A DNA stretch of 17,355 nt from an uncultured Flavobacterium sp. (lineage in GTDB: Bacteria; Bacteroidota; Bacteroidia; Flavobacteriales; Flavobacteriaceae). The position numbers were made by a program, and so were the translations under genes. Below, one piece after another: positions 1 to 8,045 of this stretch; within the stretch, counting starts at the first letter, position 1, and each line of letters opens with the position of its first letter. The stretch spans positions 1 to 17,355 of the forward strand of contig CAMLFV010000033.1 in assembly GCA_946479395.1 (NCBI GenBank). The letters are read 5' to 3'. The notes below the pieces were generated by a model. The model was not told the origin of the DNA and did no database searches. It saw only the letters and a list, made by a program, of their open reading frames with translations.

Positions 1-47
1 TTGCGCAGATGGTACTGCATCTTAATGTGGGAGAGTATGTCGCCGCC
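1..47 (+). rRNA. rrf: 5S ribosomal RNA, 3' end only
   Basis: The first ~47 bases read as the distal part of a bacterial 5S rRNA: the helix IV strand TGGTACTGC, the loop E-type stretch GGGAGAGTATGTCG, and the closing CGCCGCC just before a T-run. The 5' part lies outside the window. A strong terminator follows within 10 bases, as expected at the end of an rRNA operon. The exact 3' end is estimated from where the conserved sequence stops. Confidence 0.85.
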
Positions 48-54
48 TTTTTTT

Positions 55-88
55 AAAGTCCTTATCAGAAATGATAAGGACTTTTTTG
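55..88 (+). terminator. Intrinsic terminator of the rRNA operon
   Basis: A 12-bp perfect stem (55-66 pairs with 73-84, core AAGTCCTTATC / GATAAGGACTT) closes a 6-nt loop and runs into a T-tract at 82-87. It lies just downstream of the 5S rRNA. Confidence 0.9.
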
Positions 89-89
89 T

Positions 90-480
90 TTTGGATAAGT
101 TTGGATTTAACCGCAGATTGCACAGATTGGCAAGGATTTTTGTAAATATCCCGCACCAAACATCTAACGTCGAACTTTAAACTTTTTAACCAGAGATTGC
201 AGGGCTTTTCTTTAGGCATACAATTTTAAAATATACATTATACGATAAAATTTGGCTAAAGCCCACTCTACATTATTCTTTACATCGGGCTAAAGCCCGA
301 CGCAATTGATCTTGTGTGTTGTTTCACTGATTTCGAAACACCCAAAATCAAACATCCGGCACCCAACATCTAACTTTAAACGTTTTTACCACAGATTTAC
401 AGATTTGCACGGATTTTTACCCGGTATCTAATATCCCGCGTCTAGCACCAAACATCAAATATCTATCTTAAAAGTCCAAC
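90..480. repeat. Gene-free region with decayed intergenic repeats
   Basis: No credible gene is present here. The stretch is built from degenerate repeated motifs. An ACC(G/A)CAGATT...CAGATT...GGATTTTT unit occurs at 109-141 and 388-418, with a partial copy near 188-206. A phrase containing ACATCTAAC(N)TTTAAAC occurs near 150-187 and 356-387, and a related remnant lies near 430-475. GGCTAAAGCC occurs at 254-263, and a longer self-complementary version, TCGGGCTAAAGCCCGA, at 285-300. Motifs of this style are common between genes in flavobacterial genomes, from memory. Origin and function are unknown. Confidence 0.6.
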
Positions 481-516
481 TTTTATCCGTACCTTTCCTT
501 TAAAATTAAACAATTT

Positions 517-1632
517 ATGAAAGGTTTTTTATTTACAGTCTTTATATTATTACAATCAACTATTCTTTTTGCTAACGATGGCGCTTATTTTATGAGCGGA
601 AATCAGTTGATTCCTATAAAGGAAACAAGTGTTCAGGTTCGTAAGGAGATTTTATCTTTAAAACGAGTTCAGAATGATTTTTTAGAGGTAACTGTTGATT
701 ATACGTTTTTCAATCCAGAGAAAAATTCAAAAACTATTTTGGTAGGATTTGAAGCTTTTTCTCCTTCTGGTGATGCAGATTTCTTTCCTAAAAACGGACA
801 ACATCCTTATATGAACGATTTCACCGTAAACCTGAATCAAAAGATACTTCCATTTGAAATCTCTTATGTATCAACTGAGGATGCAAAAAAAGAACTTTAC
901 TTAAATGAAATCGAAAACACAATTAAAGAGTTCGATTATGCTGAATTTTACTATGTGTATCATTTCGATGCAACGTTTCAACCGGGCGAAAATCGTTTGG
1001 TGCATACTTACAAGTTCCGCTTGTCTGGTTCGGTAGATTATCTGTACAATTTTGAATACATTTTAACGGCTGCAAACCGTTGGGCGAACAATAAGATTGA
1101 CGATTTTACGCTTACTATAGATATGGGCGATTATCAGGATTTTTACATAAATCCTACCTTTTTTAAGTCGGTTGATGAGTGGACTGTAAATGGTATCGGA
1201 GAAAAAGTTGATAGTTTCATGAAAGAATACCGTCATTCTAACGGAGAAAATGCGGCTGAGTTTTTCGTTCAAAAGGGAACTATTCAGTTTAAAAAGAAAA
1301 ATTTTCATCCAAAAGGAGAACTGTTTTTGTTCAACCCGCGGTTCTACTTAATTAGTAATGTTTTTAGTATGGAAAATAATCTTCCATTTAATAAAGATTT
1401 GGTTGTTTTTTTTGATGAGATAGAAAATGAAAATGCCTTAAAAGTGCTTCAGAATTTGCCTTATGCACGCAGAGGTTATATATTTAGCAATTCGGTTTTA
1501 AAAAGTTATTACGAGAAAATGCCTTGGTATATTCCGAATAAAGATTATGTGCCGAAGCCAGAGGAATTGCAGGAAAGTGAAGTGAAATGGTTAGCAGATC
1601 TTAAAAAGATCAAAATAAAAAGTACAAAGTAA
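517..1632 (+). CDS. Secreted protein with C-terminal YARHG domain
   Basis: This 371-residue protein starts with a signal peptide (hydrophobic residues 3-18, likely cleavage after LFA at 19). The body (about 20-280) begins NDGAYFMSGNQLIP and is probably beta-rich. It resembles uncharacterised secreted proteins of Bacteroidota, possibly DUF4424-like, though I cannot confirm that family. Residues ~305-345 match the YARHG domain, with YARRG at 316-320 followed by YIF, a spacer and PWYIPN at 336-341. YARHG domains occur in exported proteins, and their role is not known. No cysteine follows the signal, so it is not a lipoprotein. The gene opens a three-gene operon, with only two bases before the next start. 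A weak TACCTTTC -7-like element lies at 490-497. Confidence 0.75.
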   Translation: MKGFLFTVFILLQSTILFANDGAYFMSGNQLIPIKETSVQVRKEILSLKRVQNDFLEVTVDYTFFNPEKNSKTILVGFEAFSPSGDADFFPKNGQHPYMNDFTVNLNQKILPFEISYVSTEDAKKELYLNEIENTIKEFDYAEFYYVYHFDATFQPGENRLVHTYKFRLSGSVDYLYNFEYILTAANRWANNKIDDFTLTIDMGDYQDFYINPTFFKSVDEWTVNGIGEKVDSFMKEYRHSNGENAAEFFVQKGTIQFKKKNFHPKGELFLFNPRFYLISNVFSMENNLPFNKDLVVFFDEIENENALKVLQNLPYARRGYIFSNSVLKSYYEKMPWYIPNKDYVPKPEELQESEVKWLADLKKIKIKSTK

Positions 1633-1634
1633 AA

Positions 1635-2342
1635 ATGAATTTTATTAAACAAGTAATTTTGGTTGTCGCAATTGCACTGTCGTTCGTTACGAATGGTCAA
1701 AATGCGTACAATCAAAAAAAGGAATACGGTTATAATGGTCCAGTTAAAAAAGTAATTTCTTATATGGTGAATGTAGTGCATTATAATATTCCAAGCGATA
1801 CATTGAATTATTTCGGAAAAAGCACCATGAATTTTACCAAAAACGGAGATATTACTACTTATCACAGATTTTACGATATGCCGAATTATCTGTATAAAAG
1901 TAAAGCAGTTTTTTCAGGATCTGGCAAAAATATTTCATACAAAGAGGCAAGTAAGGTAAACGATGCAGCAGAGGTCAATATGAATTATAAATTTGTTTGG
2001 GTTGAGCCGTTAAAATATGAAATTAAACCTTTAAGCCAGAATGATTCAACCAGCAGATTCATTACTCTTAATCCAGATTTTTCGATTGATAAAGTTGTTT
2101 TTAAATCTCTGAATTTTGAAAGTGAAGAGAAAGCATCGTATCATTACAACAACGAAAATCAGTTAGAAAAAATCGTTTACAAAGTTACTTCAACAGAAAA
2201 CGATGTTACAACAGTTAAAGACGATGTGCGTGTAATTAAATCGGTTGATGTTTTTAACAACGCCACGGTTATCTATTTTTATGAGAAAGAACATAGTCGG
2301 TTTCCAAAATCGATTGTGTTTAGATATTACGAATATTATTAA
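1635..2342 (+). CDS. Secreted hypothetical protein
   Basis: This is a 235-residue protein that I do not assign to a family. An N-terminal signal peptide (MNFIKQVILVVAIALSFVTNGQ, cleavage probably near residue 21) sends it out of the cytoplasm. The mature part opens with EYGYNGPVKKV and is rich in Tyr, Asn and short beta-strand patterns such as KASYHYNNENQLEKIVYKV (about 166-184). That pattern recalls the YD/RHS-like secreted repeat proteins of Bacteroidota, but no clear repeat is visible. It starts two bases after the YARHG gene, and its stop is one base before the methyltransferase start, so all three are almost certainly co-transcribed. Confidence 0.65.
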   Translation: MNFIKQVILVVAIALSFVTNGQNAYNQKKEYGYNGPVKKVISYMVNVVHYNIPSDTLNYFGKSTMNFTKNGDITTYHRFYDMPNYLYKSKAVFSGSGKNISYKEASKVNDAAEVNMNYKFVWVEPLKYEIKPLSQNDSTSRFITLNPDFSIDKVVFKSLNFESEEKASYHYNNENQLEKIVYKVTSTENDVTTVKDDVRVIKSVDVFNNATVIYFYEKEHSRFPKSIVFRYYEYY

Positions 2343-2343
2343 T

Positions 2344-3138
2344 ATGAAGAAAGAAGAAAATTATATTGAGATAAATAAAGAATCATGGAACAACAGAACT
2401 GATGTTCATGTGAACTCTGAATTTTATGATGTGAAAGGATTTTTAGGCGGAAAATCATCATTAAACTCGATTGAATTAGACTTATTGGGCGATGTTTCCG
2501 GAAAATCGATCTTGCATTTACAATGCCATTTTGGTCAGGATAGTTTGTCGTTAAGCAGAATGGGCGCAGAAGTTACAGGCATTGATTTATCTGACAAAGC
2601 CATAAAAGTAGCAAGGGAATTGACTGAAAAGTTAAACACCGATGCGGAATTTATTTGTTGCGATTTGTACGATTTACCAAATCATTTAAATAAAAAATTC
2701 GATGTTGTTTTTACAAGTTGCGGAACCATTGGCTGGTTGCCCGATTTAGACAAATGGGCAGCTGTGGTATCGCAATTCTTAAAACCCGGGGGTAAGTTTG
2801 TGTTTGCAGAATTTCATCCGGTGGTTTGGATGTTCGATGATGCTTTTGAAAAGATCGAATACAATTATTTTAAAAGTGAAGCTATTGAAACCTTGGAAGG
2901 AAGTTACACCGAATCGAGAACCAATGCAAAACAGCAATTTATTACGTGGAATCACAGTTTAAGTGAAGTGTTGAACAGTTTATTAAAACAGGGATTGCAA
3001 ATCAATTCGTTTAACGAATACGATTATTCACCTTACAACTGCTTTGAAAAAACTATAGAATTTGAACCAAGTAAGTTTAGAATAAAGCATTTGGGAAATA
3101 ATATCCCGATGGTTTATTCGCTAACGGCGACCAAATAA
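2344..3138 (+). CDS. Class I SAM-dependent methyltransferase
   Basis: This 264-residue cytosolic enzyme is predicted to move a methyl group from S-adenosylmethionine to an unknown acceptor. A variant motif I, ILHLQCHFGQDSLSL, lies at residues 56-70. The acidic end of strand 2 is TGIDLSD (D81), CDLYDLP at ~106-112 covers the adenine-binding region, and LKPGGKFVFAEFHP (146-159) is the strand-5 region. The HLQCHFG form is typical of a methyltransferase subfamily widespread in Bacteroidota and Firmicutes. The ATG at 2344 is chosen over an in-frame start 99 bases upstream because it follows the previous stop directly and the extra residues would overlap that gene. The substrate cannot be read from the sequence. 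The gene is the last of a three-gene operon. Confidence 0.85.
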   Translation: MKKEENYIEINKESWNNRTDVHVNSEFYDVKGFLGGKSSLNSIELDLLGDVSGKSILHLQCHFGQDSLSLSRMGAEVTGIDLSDKAIKVARELTEKLNTDAEFICCDLYDLPNHLNKKFDVVFTSCGTIGWLPDLDKWAAVVSQFLKPGGKFVFAEFHPVVWMFDDAFEKIEYNYFKSEAIETLEGSYTESRTNAKQQFITWNHSLSEVLNSLLKQGLQINSFNEYDYSPYNCFEKTIEFEPSKFRIKHLGNNIPMVYSLTATK

Positions 3139-3139
3139 A

Positions 3140-3161
3140 AAGAGGATCATTTGATCCTCTT
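3140..3161. terminator. Bidirectional intrinsic terminator
   Basis: A 9-bp stem (AAGAGGATC at 3140-3148 with GATCCTCTT at 3153-3161) closes a 4-nt loop. T-rich sequence follows on the plus strand (3161-3169) and on the minus strand (complement of the A-run at 3137-3141). It serves the convergent methyltransferase and DUF808 genes. Confidence 0.85.
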
Positions 3162-3167
3162 ATATTT

Positions 3168-4076
3168 TTAATGACTTACTTTTTTACCAAACATCTTTTT
3201 ATAAGCTGTAACCAGTAAAACTACAATTAAGCCGGCAACAATACCGTACAAAAATTGTTTTGGCATTTCGGGTACATTCGGTAAAAAATGATGTAAATAA
3301 TCTATATTATGATCAAAAATTCCACCAGAAACCAATAATAGAGCTAATGTTCCAACAACCGCTAAACCTTTAATTACCCAAGGCAGTGCTTTAATCAATA
3401 AGTTTCCAATTGTAGCTAGAAAACCTGTTTCGCTTTTCGATTTTTTTATCAGTTTAAAACCAGCATCATCCATACGTACAATTAACGCTACAATTCCGTA
3501 AACACCAATTGTTGCAATAATTGCTACTATAGAAACCGTAGCAACTTCAACCAAAAAAGGATTAAACTGCGATTTTAATGCTTCGTAACCATCTTTTGCA
3601 GCAGCAAGTGCAATAATTACAATTTCTAACGATAAGATAAAATCAGTAGTAATTGCCGATTTAACTTTTGCTTTTTCAACTGCTTCTCCATCTTCATCAA
3701 CTTCGGTAGCTTCTTCAATAACTTCTTTTCCTTTTTTTTCTCTGTGAAATAAAAACTCAACAATTTTTTCAACACCTTCAAAGGCTAAGTAAAATCCACC
3801 GATAATTAAAATAATTTTGATTGCCGGCGAATACAGCCACTCCAATAAAAAAACAAAAGGAACAATAATCAGTTTGTTTACGAACGATCCTTTCATAATT
3901 TTCATTAATACGGGAATTTCTCTCGATGAAAGAAAACCTGTTGCTTTTTCAGCGTTCACAGCAAGGTCGTCACCTAAAATTCCAGCTGTTTTTTGTGTCG
4001 CAATTTTACTTGTAACCGCCACGTCGTCCATTAAAGCAGCGATATCGTCTAAAATTGCAAAAAAACCTGATGCCAT
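3168..4076 (-). CDS. DUF808 family membrane protein (YedI-like)
   Basis: This 302-residue inner-membrane protein is close to the ~305 residues of E. coli YedI. The N-terminal signature MASGFFAILDDIAALMDDVA is diagnostic of DUF808, and is followed by the KTAGILGDDLAVNAEKATGF segment. Hydrophobic segments lie at about 66-105 (two), 141-160, 173-201, 230-255 and 275-295. A charged loop rich in Glu, Lys and Asp (~110-140) separates the first pair from the rest. The biochemical function of the family is not established. The gene has its own promoter candidate 17 bases upstream of the ATG and ends at the shared terminator. Confidence 0.92.
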   Translation of the reverse strand: MASGFFAILDDIAALMDDVAVTSKIATQKTAGILGDDLAVNAEKATGFLSSREIPVLMKIMKGSFVNKLIIVPFVFLLEWLYSPAIKIILIIGGFYLAFEGVEKIVEFLFHREKKGKEVIEEATEVDEDGEAVEKAKVKSAITTDFILSLEIVIIALAAAKDGYEALKSQFNPFLVEVATVSIVAIIATIGVYGIVALIVRMDDAGFKLIKKSKSETGFLATIGNLLIKALPWVIKGLAVVGTLALLLVSGGIFDHNIDYLHHFLPNVPEMPKQFLYGIVAGLIVVLLVTAYKKMFGKKVSH

Positions 4077-4093
4077 ATCTATTTAAAATTTTT

Positions 4094-4128
4094 CAAATGT
4101 AAAAATATAAATTTATCTTTAGTTTCAA
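4094..4128 (-). promoter_or_regulatory. Candidate flavobacterial promoter for the DUF808 gene
   Basis: On the minus strand TACATTTG (4094-4101) matches the TAnnTTTG -7 element of Bacteroidota sigma factors, and TTG at 4126-4128 could be the -33 element. The 24-base spacer is on the long side, so the -33 part is uncertain. The -7 box ends 17 bases before the start codon. Confidence 0.4.
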
Positions 4129-4186
4129 TTTTTTAATTCATTATTATAATGAAAAGAATTATTTAAGGTCAATAAAATTAAAGACT

Positions 4187-4744
4187 ATGAAAAGTAAATT
4201 ATCACAAGAAGAACAATCACATTTATTAGATACATTAAAAACGCGTTTTGCAAAAAATATGCATCGTCATAAAAACATCGATTGGAAAGATGTTCAAGCA
4301 AAATTAGAAAAAGATCCTTCAAAAATTGATGTGTTATTTAGAATGGAAGAAACTGGTGGCGAACCTGATGTTGTGGTTTTTGATGAAAAATCAAAAGAAC
4401 TTATTTTTTGCGATTGCGCTACCGAAAGTCCAAAAGGTCGTCGCAGTTTTTGTTACGATCGCCCGGCTTTAGATGCACGTAAAGAACACAAACCTGCAAA
4501 CAGTGCTATTGATGCCGCTCATGAAATTGGAATTAAATTATTGAACGAACAAGAGTATCGCACTTTGCAATCTTTAGAAGCTTTTGATAAGAAAACATCG
4601 AGTTGGATTGAAACTCCGAAAAAAATCCGTGATTTAGATGGTGCTTTGTTTGGCGATTTTAGATACGATACTGTGTTTTTCTATCATAACGGCGCATCGT
4701 CTTACTATGCAGCACGCGGTTTTCGTGGTTTGTTAAAAATCTAA
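4187..4744 (+). CDS. DUF4256 family protein
   Basis: This 185-residue soluble protein matches DUF4256 over its whole length. It begins with LSQEEQSHLLDTLKTRF and has the conserved core RMEETGGEPDVVVFDEKS (about 52-69). CDCATESPKGRRSFCYDRPA (about 75-94) follows, and the tail carries GASSYYAARGFRGLLK. The conserved Cys, Asp and Arg cluster looks like an active or metal site, but no activity is known for the family. There is no signal peptide. The next gene starts four bases after its stop, so the two are probably co-transcribed. The start ATG is the first in frame. Confidence 0.9.
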   Translation: MKSKLSQEEQSHLLDTLKTRFAKNMHRHKNIDWKDVQAKLEKDPSKIDVLFRMEETGGEPDVVVFDEKSKELIFCDCATESPKGRRSFCYDRPALDARKEHKPANSAIDAAHEIGIKLLNEQEYRTLQSLEAFDKKTSSWIETPKKIRDLDGALFGDFRYDTVFFYHNGASSYYAARGFRGLLKI

Positions 4745-4748
4745 TTTA

Positions 4749-5156
4749 ATGAAAAAAAGCATTTTTATTCTAATGATGATTTTTGGTTTTAGTTTTTCAA
4801 TATCGGCTCAAAATAAAGTTTCTGATTTCCGAAAAAATTACGGTAAAGAAATTCATTATAATTATAGCCCAGAATTTAATTACACAAAAGAATATCTCGA
4901 TGAACTTTATTTAATTGCCGAATATTATATAGCAAATTCTAAAAATGAATTGCTTAAAAACATTATTGAAAATAAAGGCAGATTGGAATATTCTGTAGAG
5001 CAACAACAACGAAACGACAAAGAATATACTGTTTTAGGAATTGGAACGGTAACCGAAGGCAGAATTACCAAAGCACAATGGATTTTCTACGATGCTGAAA
5101 ATAAGACTTTGTACGAATACGACTTACCTAACGATGAGTTGGTTGTGTTTGAGTAA
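4749..5156 (+). CDS. Small secreted hypothetical protein
   Basis: This 135-residue protein has a clear signal peptide (MKKSIFILMMIFGFSFSISAQ, cleavage after A20 or Q21). I do not recognise the mature domain. It is rich in Tyr, Asn, Lys and Glu, with a probable helix at ~45-70 (KEYLDELYLIAEYYIANSKN) and a beta-rich C-terminal part containing GIGTVTEGRITKAQWIFYDA. It starts four bases after the DUF4256 stop. Its stop is two bases from the stop of the convergent gene, and no terminator hairpin is visible between them. Confidence 0.65.
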   Translation: MKKSIFILMMIFGFSFSISAQNKVSDFRKNYGKEIHYNYSPEFNYTKEYLDELYLIAEYYIANSKNELLKNIIENKGRLEYSVEQQQRNDKEYTVLGIGTVTEGRITKAQWIFYDAENKTLYEYDLPNDELVVFE

Positions 5157-5158
5157 AA

Positions 5159-6613
5159 CTATTTTTTAGGTTGCCACAAATCAATAAACCAGTTAATAAA
5201 ACTTAAACTAAAAACGTCCTGATTTTCTTTTTGATGTTGCATGTGAATTATTTTATCTCTGAACGATTGTTTATTAATAATATCGGGATTCAATAGATAT
5301 TTTTCAATAAGCTGAACAAAATCAATAATTCGTTGTTCATTTACCTGCGTTAAATACTTTTTGTATCTGTTTTTAAAACTATGCAAACGGGTTATCGCAT
5401 AATCAAAATTAGAGAATTGGGCGTGCATTAGAACTTCGATCAAATTTTTACGGATCGCCCATACAATTCCCATTTTCTTTTCGTACCACATATCGGTATG
5501 CAGCAGCTTTGCAAAGCTTTTCAATGCCGATCTATCATTTTGTTTGGCTAAATAAAAAGCCTCGCAAAGTTGCAAATCAATTACATCTTCGGGAACAAAC
5601 TTTTTTGGTAAATTGTTTAATTCGTAAGTTACTTTTTCAATTGCCCTTTCTGTGTTTCCTGTAAAATGTAGGTTTAAACTTTGCAGTATTAAAAACTTGT
5701 GGCAAAACAAATGAAAATACAAATCATTCTGTTGTAGCATTTGTACGTGCATTCGGCTTAAATATTTTTCAGAGTCGGTAAAAATTCTATTCCTAAAACA
5801 GAAATTTGCCAGATAATACAATATTTGAATGTGATAATATAGTTGGTTGTTACCAGCCGATTGTTGATTGATAATTGTTGCTGCTTTGTTTACATAAGCT
5901 TCAATTAAAGAGAAATTCTGCTGAATATTTGCATATTCATTGGCAAGATGCAAAATTTGATAAATTGATTTATAATTGAAAAAATCCGTTGGTTTTAAAT
6001 GATATGTTTCAGAAATGTTTGTGATTAAATCGGTGAGGTTAATTATATCTCCGTTTGTCTGCGTGTTTTTAAAAGCTTGCCTTAAAACAGCATAAGCCAT
6101 ATTCAGTCGAGTTTCTTTATTTAAAAGCTCCTGATTTTTAATAATTTTATCGGTTAAATCTTCCAGCTTTTCTTTATCGTTCAAGAAAGTATATTGCAAT
6201 TTGGTTTGTAAAATTTCATGCAACAAACTATATTGTTCCAATTTTTCTGCGATGTTTTCTGCTTTCTGCAAATATTTAAAAGCGGGTTTGTGTAAATTAT
6301 TTTCCAATAAAAACTTACTCACAACCAGTAAACGCAAAGCTTCATGGGCTTCGGAATTATTTTTCTCAAAGGTTTTATTCGATAGAAAAAGAATCAAACT
6401 TTCATACAAACGTTTTCGTAAAGAATGATACGCATCTTTACTTTTATCTGAACCATATAATTTTTTTAATTTATTTATATCGTCAGTTTTTAGAATTGAA
6501 AATAGTTCAATATTCTTTACGTCATTTCGTTTGTTCTTCTGTTTTAAATAAAACTTAAAATCCTTTGAATCATTATCATTTAAGAGTGATATTAATTCTG
6601 AAAGTATATCCAT
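5159..6613 (-). CDS. Helical-repeat (TPR-like) protein of unknown function
   Basis: This 484-residue, all-helical, Leu/Lys/Asn-rich protein has no signal peptide and no membrane segment. The first ~80 residues form a distinct N-terminal region (MDILSELISLLNDNDSKDF, then AYHSLRKRLYESLILFLSN at ~61-79). That pattern recalls a family of uncharacterised flavobacterial proteins, from memory. From ~90 onward helix pairs follow TPR-like spacing, for example HKPAFKYLQKAENIAEKLEQ (108-127). TPR-type folds usually bind other proteins, but no partner can be named. It is transcribed alone. Its ATG is 135 bases from the divergent membrane-protein gene, and no good TAnnTTTG box is visible there (a TATCTTTA-like match is the nearest). 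Confidence 0.7.
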   Translation of the reverse strand: MDILSELISLLNDNDSKDFKFYLKQKNKRNDVKNIELFSILKTDDINKLKKLYGSDKSKDAYHSLRKRLYESLILFLSNKTFEKNNSEAHEALRLLVVSKFLLENNLHKPAFKYLQKAENIAEKLEQYSLLHEILQTKLQYTFLNDKEKLEDLTDKIIKNQELLNKETRLNMAYAVLRQAFKNTQTNGDIINLTDLITNISETYHLKPTDFFNYKSIYQILHLANEYANIQQNFSLIEAYVNKAATIINQQSAGNNQLYYHIQILYYLANFCFRNRIFTDSEKYLSRMHVQMLQQNDLYFHLFCHKFLILQSLNLHFTGNTERAIEKVTYELNNLPKKFVPEDVIDLQLCEAFYLAKQNDRSALKSFAKLLHTDMWYEKKMGIVWAIRKNLIEVLMHAQFSNFDYAITRLHSFKNRYKKYLTQVNEQRIIDFVQLIEKYLLNPDIINKQSFRDKIIHMQHQKENQDVFSLSFINWFIDLWQPKK

Positions 6614-6748
6614 TATTTATCTTTTTTCGAATCTATAATAAAGATATTAAAATATATTATATCGACGGTATTCTGAAATATTTTGTTTTTTATACCAACG
6701 GATATGTCAGAGATTTGCTGTATCAAAATCAATAAAAAAATTAATATT

Positions 6749-7207
6749 ATGGAAACAGTTAAAACAAACAACGAGGAAAATAAAAAACAATTATCGGCAA
6801 GAAATCCTTTAAAACCAACACCTGCATTCATTGGCGCTTCGTGGATGGTACTTTTTATAGGAACAATTTCGTATTGTGTAGGTTTGTGGAACGCTGCCAT
6901 GCAATTAAACGAAAAGGGTTATTATTTTACCATTTTGCTTTTTGGTTTGTTCGCAGTTATATCGGTACAAAAAACGGTGCGTGATAAAGCAGAAGGACTG
7001 GAAGTTACTGAACTTTATTATGGTTTGGCTTGGTTTGCAACAATTGCATCAATCACTTTGCTGGTCATTGGTTTGTGGAATGCAGAGTTACTGTTAAGCG
7101 AAAAAGGTTTTTATGGAGTATCATTTATATTGGCGGTTTATGGTGCAATTGCTGTACAGAAAAACACGCGCGATGCCAAGTTGATCGACGATCAAAACAA
7201 CTTATAA
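6749..7207 (+). CDS. YiaA/YiaB family inner-membrane protein
   Basis: This 152-residue protein has four predicted membrane helices, arranged as two copies of the YiaAB two-helix unit. The first copy (about 25-85) has FIGASWMVLFIGTISYCVGLWNA, then NEKGYYFTILLFGLFAVISVQK. The second (about 90-145) has GLAWFATIASITLLVIGLWNA, then SEKGFYGVSFILAVYGAIAVQK. Both copies share GLWNA, EKG(Y/F)Y and VQK.TRD. The function of the family is unknown. The ATG at 6749 is preferred over an in-frame upstream start at 6683, because the extra 22 residues are Cys/Ile-rich and unlike the family. A terminator follows the stop. Confidence 0.85.
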   Translation: METVKTNNEENKKQLSARNPLKPTPAFIGASWMVLFIGTISYCVGLWNAAMQLNEKGYYFTILLFGLFAVISVQKTVRDKAEGLEVTELYYGLAWFATIASITLLVIGLWNAELLLSEKGFYGVSFILAVYGAIAVQKNTRDAKLIDDQNNL

Positions 7208-7213
7208 GAATAA

Positions 7214-7243
7214 AAAACTCGCTTTTATAGCGAGTTTTGTTTT
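7214..7243. terminator. Bidirectional intrinsic terminator
   Basis: AAAACTCGCT (7214-7223) pairs perfectly with AGCGAGTTTT (7229-7238) around a 5-nt loop, and a T-rich tail follows (7235-7245). It overlaps the last codons of the convergent methyltransferase gene and can act on both strands. Confidence 0.85.
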
Positions 7244-8010
7244 TTAGGGATACCAATCGTATAAATTACAAATCCCATTTTTGCTTTCTTTTTTTCGATC
7301 TGCCAAAGGAAATTCTCATTGTTTTCAACCGATTTTATAAGTTGCTGCATTTCATCAACAGAATAAGTTCGAAGGCTTGATACAACTCCGTCCCATAAAA
7401 CTATGATCGGAATAATCGGAATAATGTACGTAAAAAGCAATCGAAGCAAACTAAACGGTTTTATAAAAGGTGTTGTAAACAAAACACTGATTGGCGACAA
7501 TAACATGGCAATAATGCTTGGGACAGATCTGTCTTGAATTTCGAAAATACCGATTGGCTGGTTACTATTTACCGCATTTTGCAATATTTGTACGCCTTGC
7601 TCTGTTTTAAAATGGTGGAACGATAAAAACATGGTTCTAAAACCTTTGAGTGTTTCGGGAACGTTTGTTGCATTTACCGGTTGGTTGTAATAATTGAAAT
7701 AAGGCAACGATTTTGCTGCATTATTAAAAGCAGTTTCGTTAGGATACAAGTCGGTTAAAACAATTTGCAGATCCGTATTTTCTTTTTTAAGTTCGGTTGC
7801 CAACCATAATAATCCGCCTCCGCTGCCCGAACCTAAATCAATGATTTTTGTAGAATTGGTCTGCTTTAAAGCCTGATTGATTTCCGGAACAACCGACTGA
7901 TAAACTTTTGCTTTGTGCGATAAAAACTGAAGAAAATCGGTTACGTAATTTCTTAAAAGCGACGGAAACCATGTTTGATCTTCAAATTCAAAAAGATGTA
8001 TTCTTTTCAT
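7225..8010 (-). CDS. Class I SAM-dependent methyltransferase with hydrophobic segment
   Basis: In this 261-residue protein the SAM-binding glycine loop is plain: IIDLGSGSGGG at 56-66, with the acidic strand-2 residue in VLTDLYP (D87) and a FLSFHHF motif at 128-134. Residues ~164-207 form a long hydrophobic stretch, with two likely helices separated by IKPFSLLR. It could anchor the enzyme in the membrane or form a lipid-facing lid, so a lipid or quinone-like substrate is possible; this is inference. No acceptor can be named. The gene is divergent from a TetR-type regulator 67 bases away. Its likely -7 box, TACATTTG (8051-8058, minus strand), lies inside an operator-like repeat, so it is a probable target of that regulator. 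Confidence 0.8.
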   Translation of the reverse strand: MKRIHLFEFEDQTWFPSLLRNYVTDFLQFLSHKAKVYQSVVPEINQALKQTNSTKIIDLGSGSGGGLLWLATELKKENTDLQIVLTDLYPNETAFNNAAKSLPYFNYYNQPVNATNVPETLKGFRTMFLSFHHFKTEQGVQILQNAVNSNQPIGIFEIQDRSVPSIIAMLLSPISVLFTTPFIKPFSLLRLLFTYIIPIIPIIVLWDGVVSSLRTYSVDEMQQLIKSVENNENFLWQIEKKKAKMGFVIYTIGIPKKQNSL

Positions 8011-8045
8011 GATTATTTTTTTTAAAACGGATTAATTTCTAACTT

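Noticed and set aside
22..219. A minus-strand reading frame of 65 codons at the window start
   Set aside because: It runs antisense through the 5S rRNA end, the terminator and decayed repeats, and has no protein-like features.
3817..4086. Plus-strand 89-codon frame opposite the DUF808 gene
   Set aside because: It lies wholly antisense to a confidently identified gene and its product shows no family resemblance.
6683..6748. Longer N-terminus for the YiaA/YiaB-type protein
   Set aside because: The extra 22 residues are unlike the family, and an ATG at 6749 gives a normal start.
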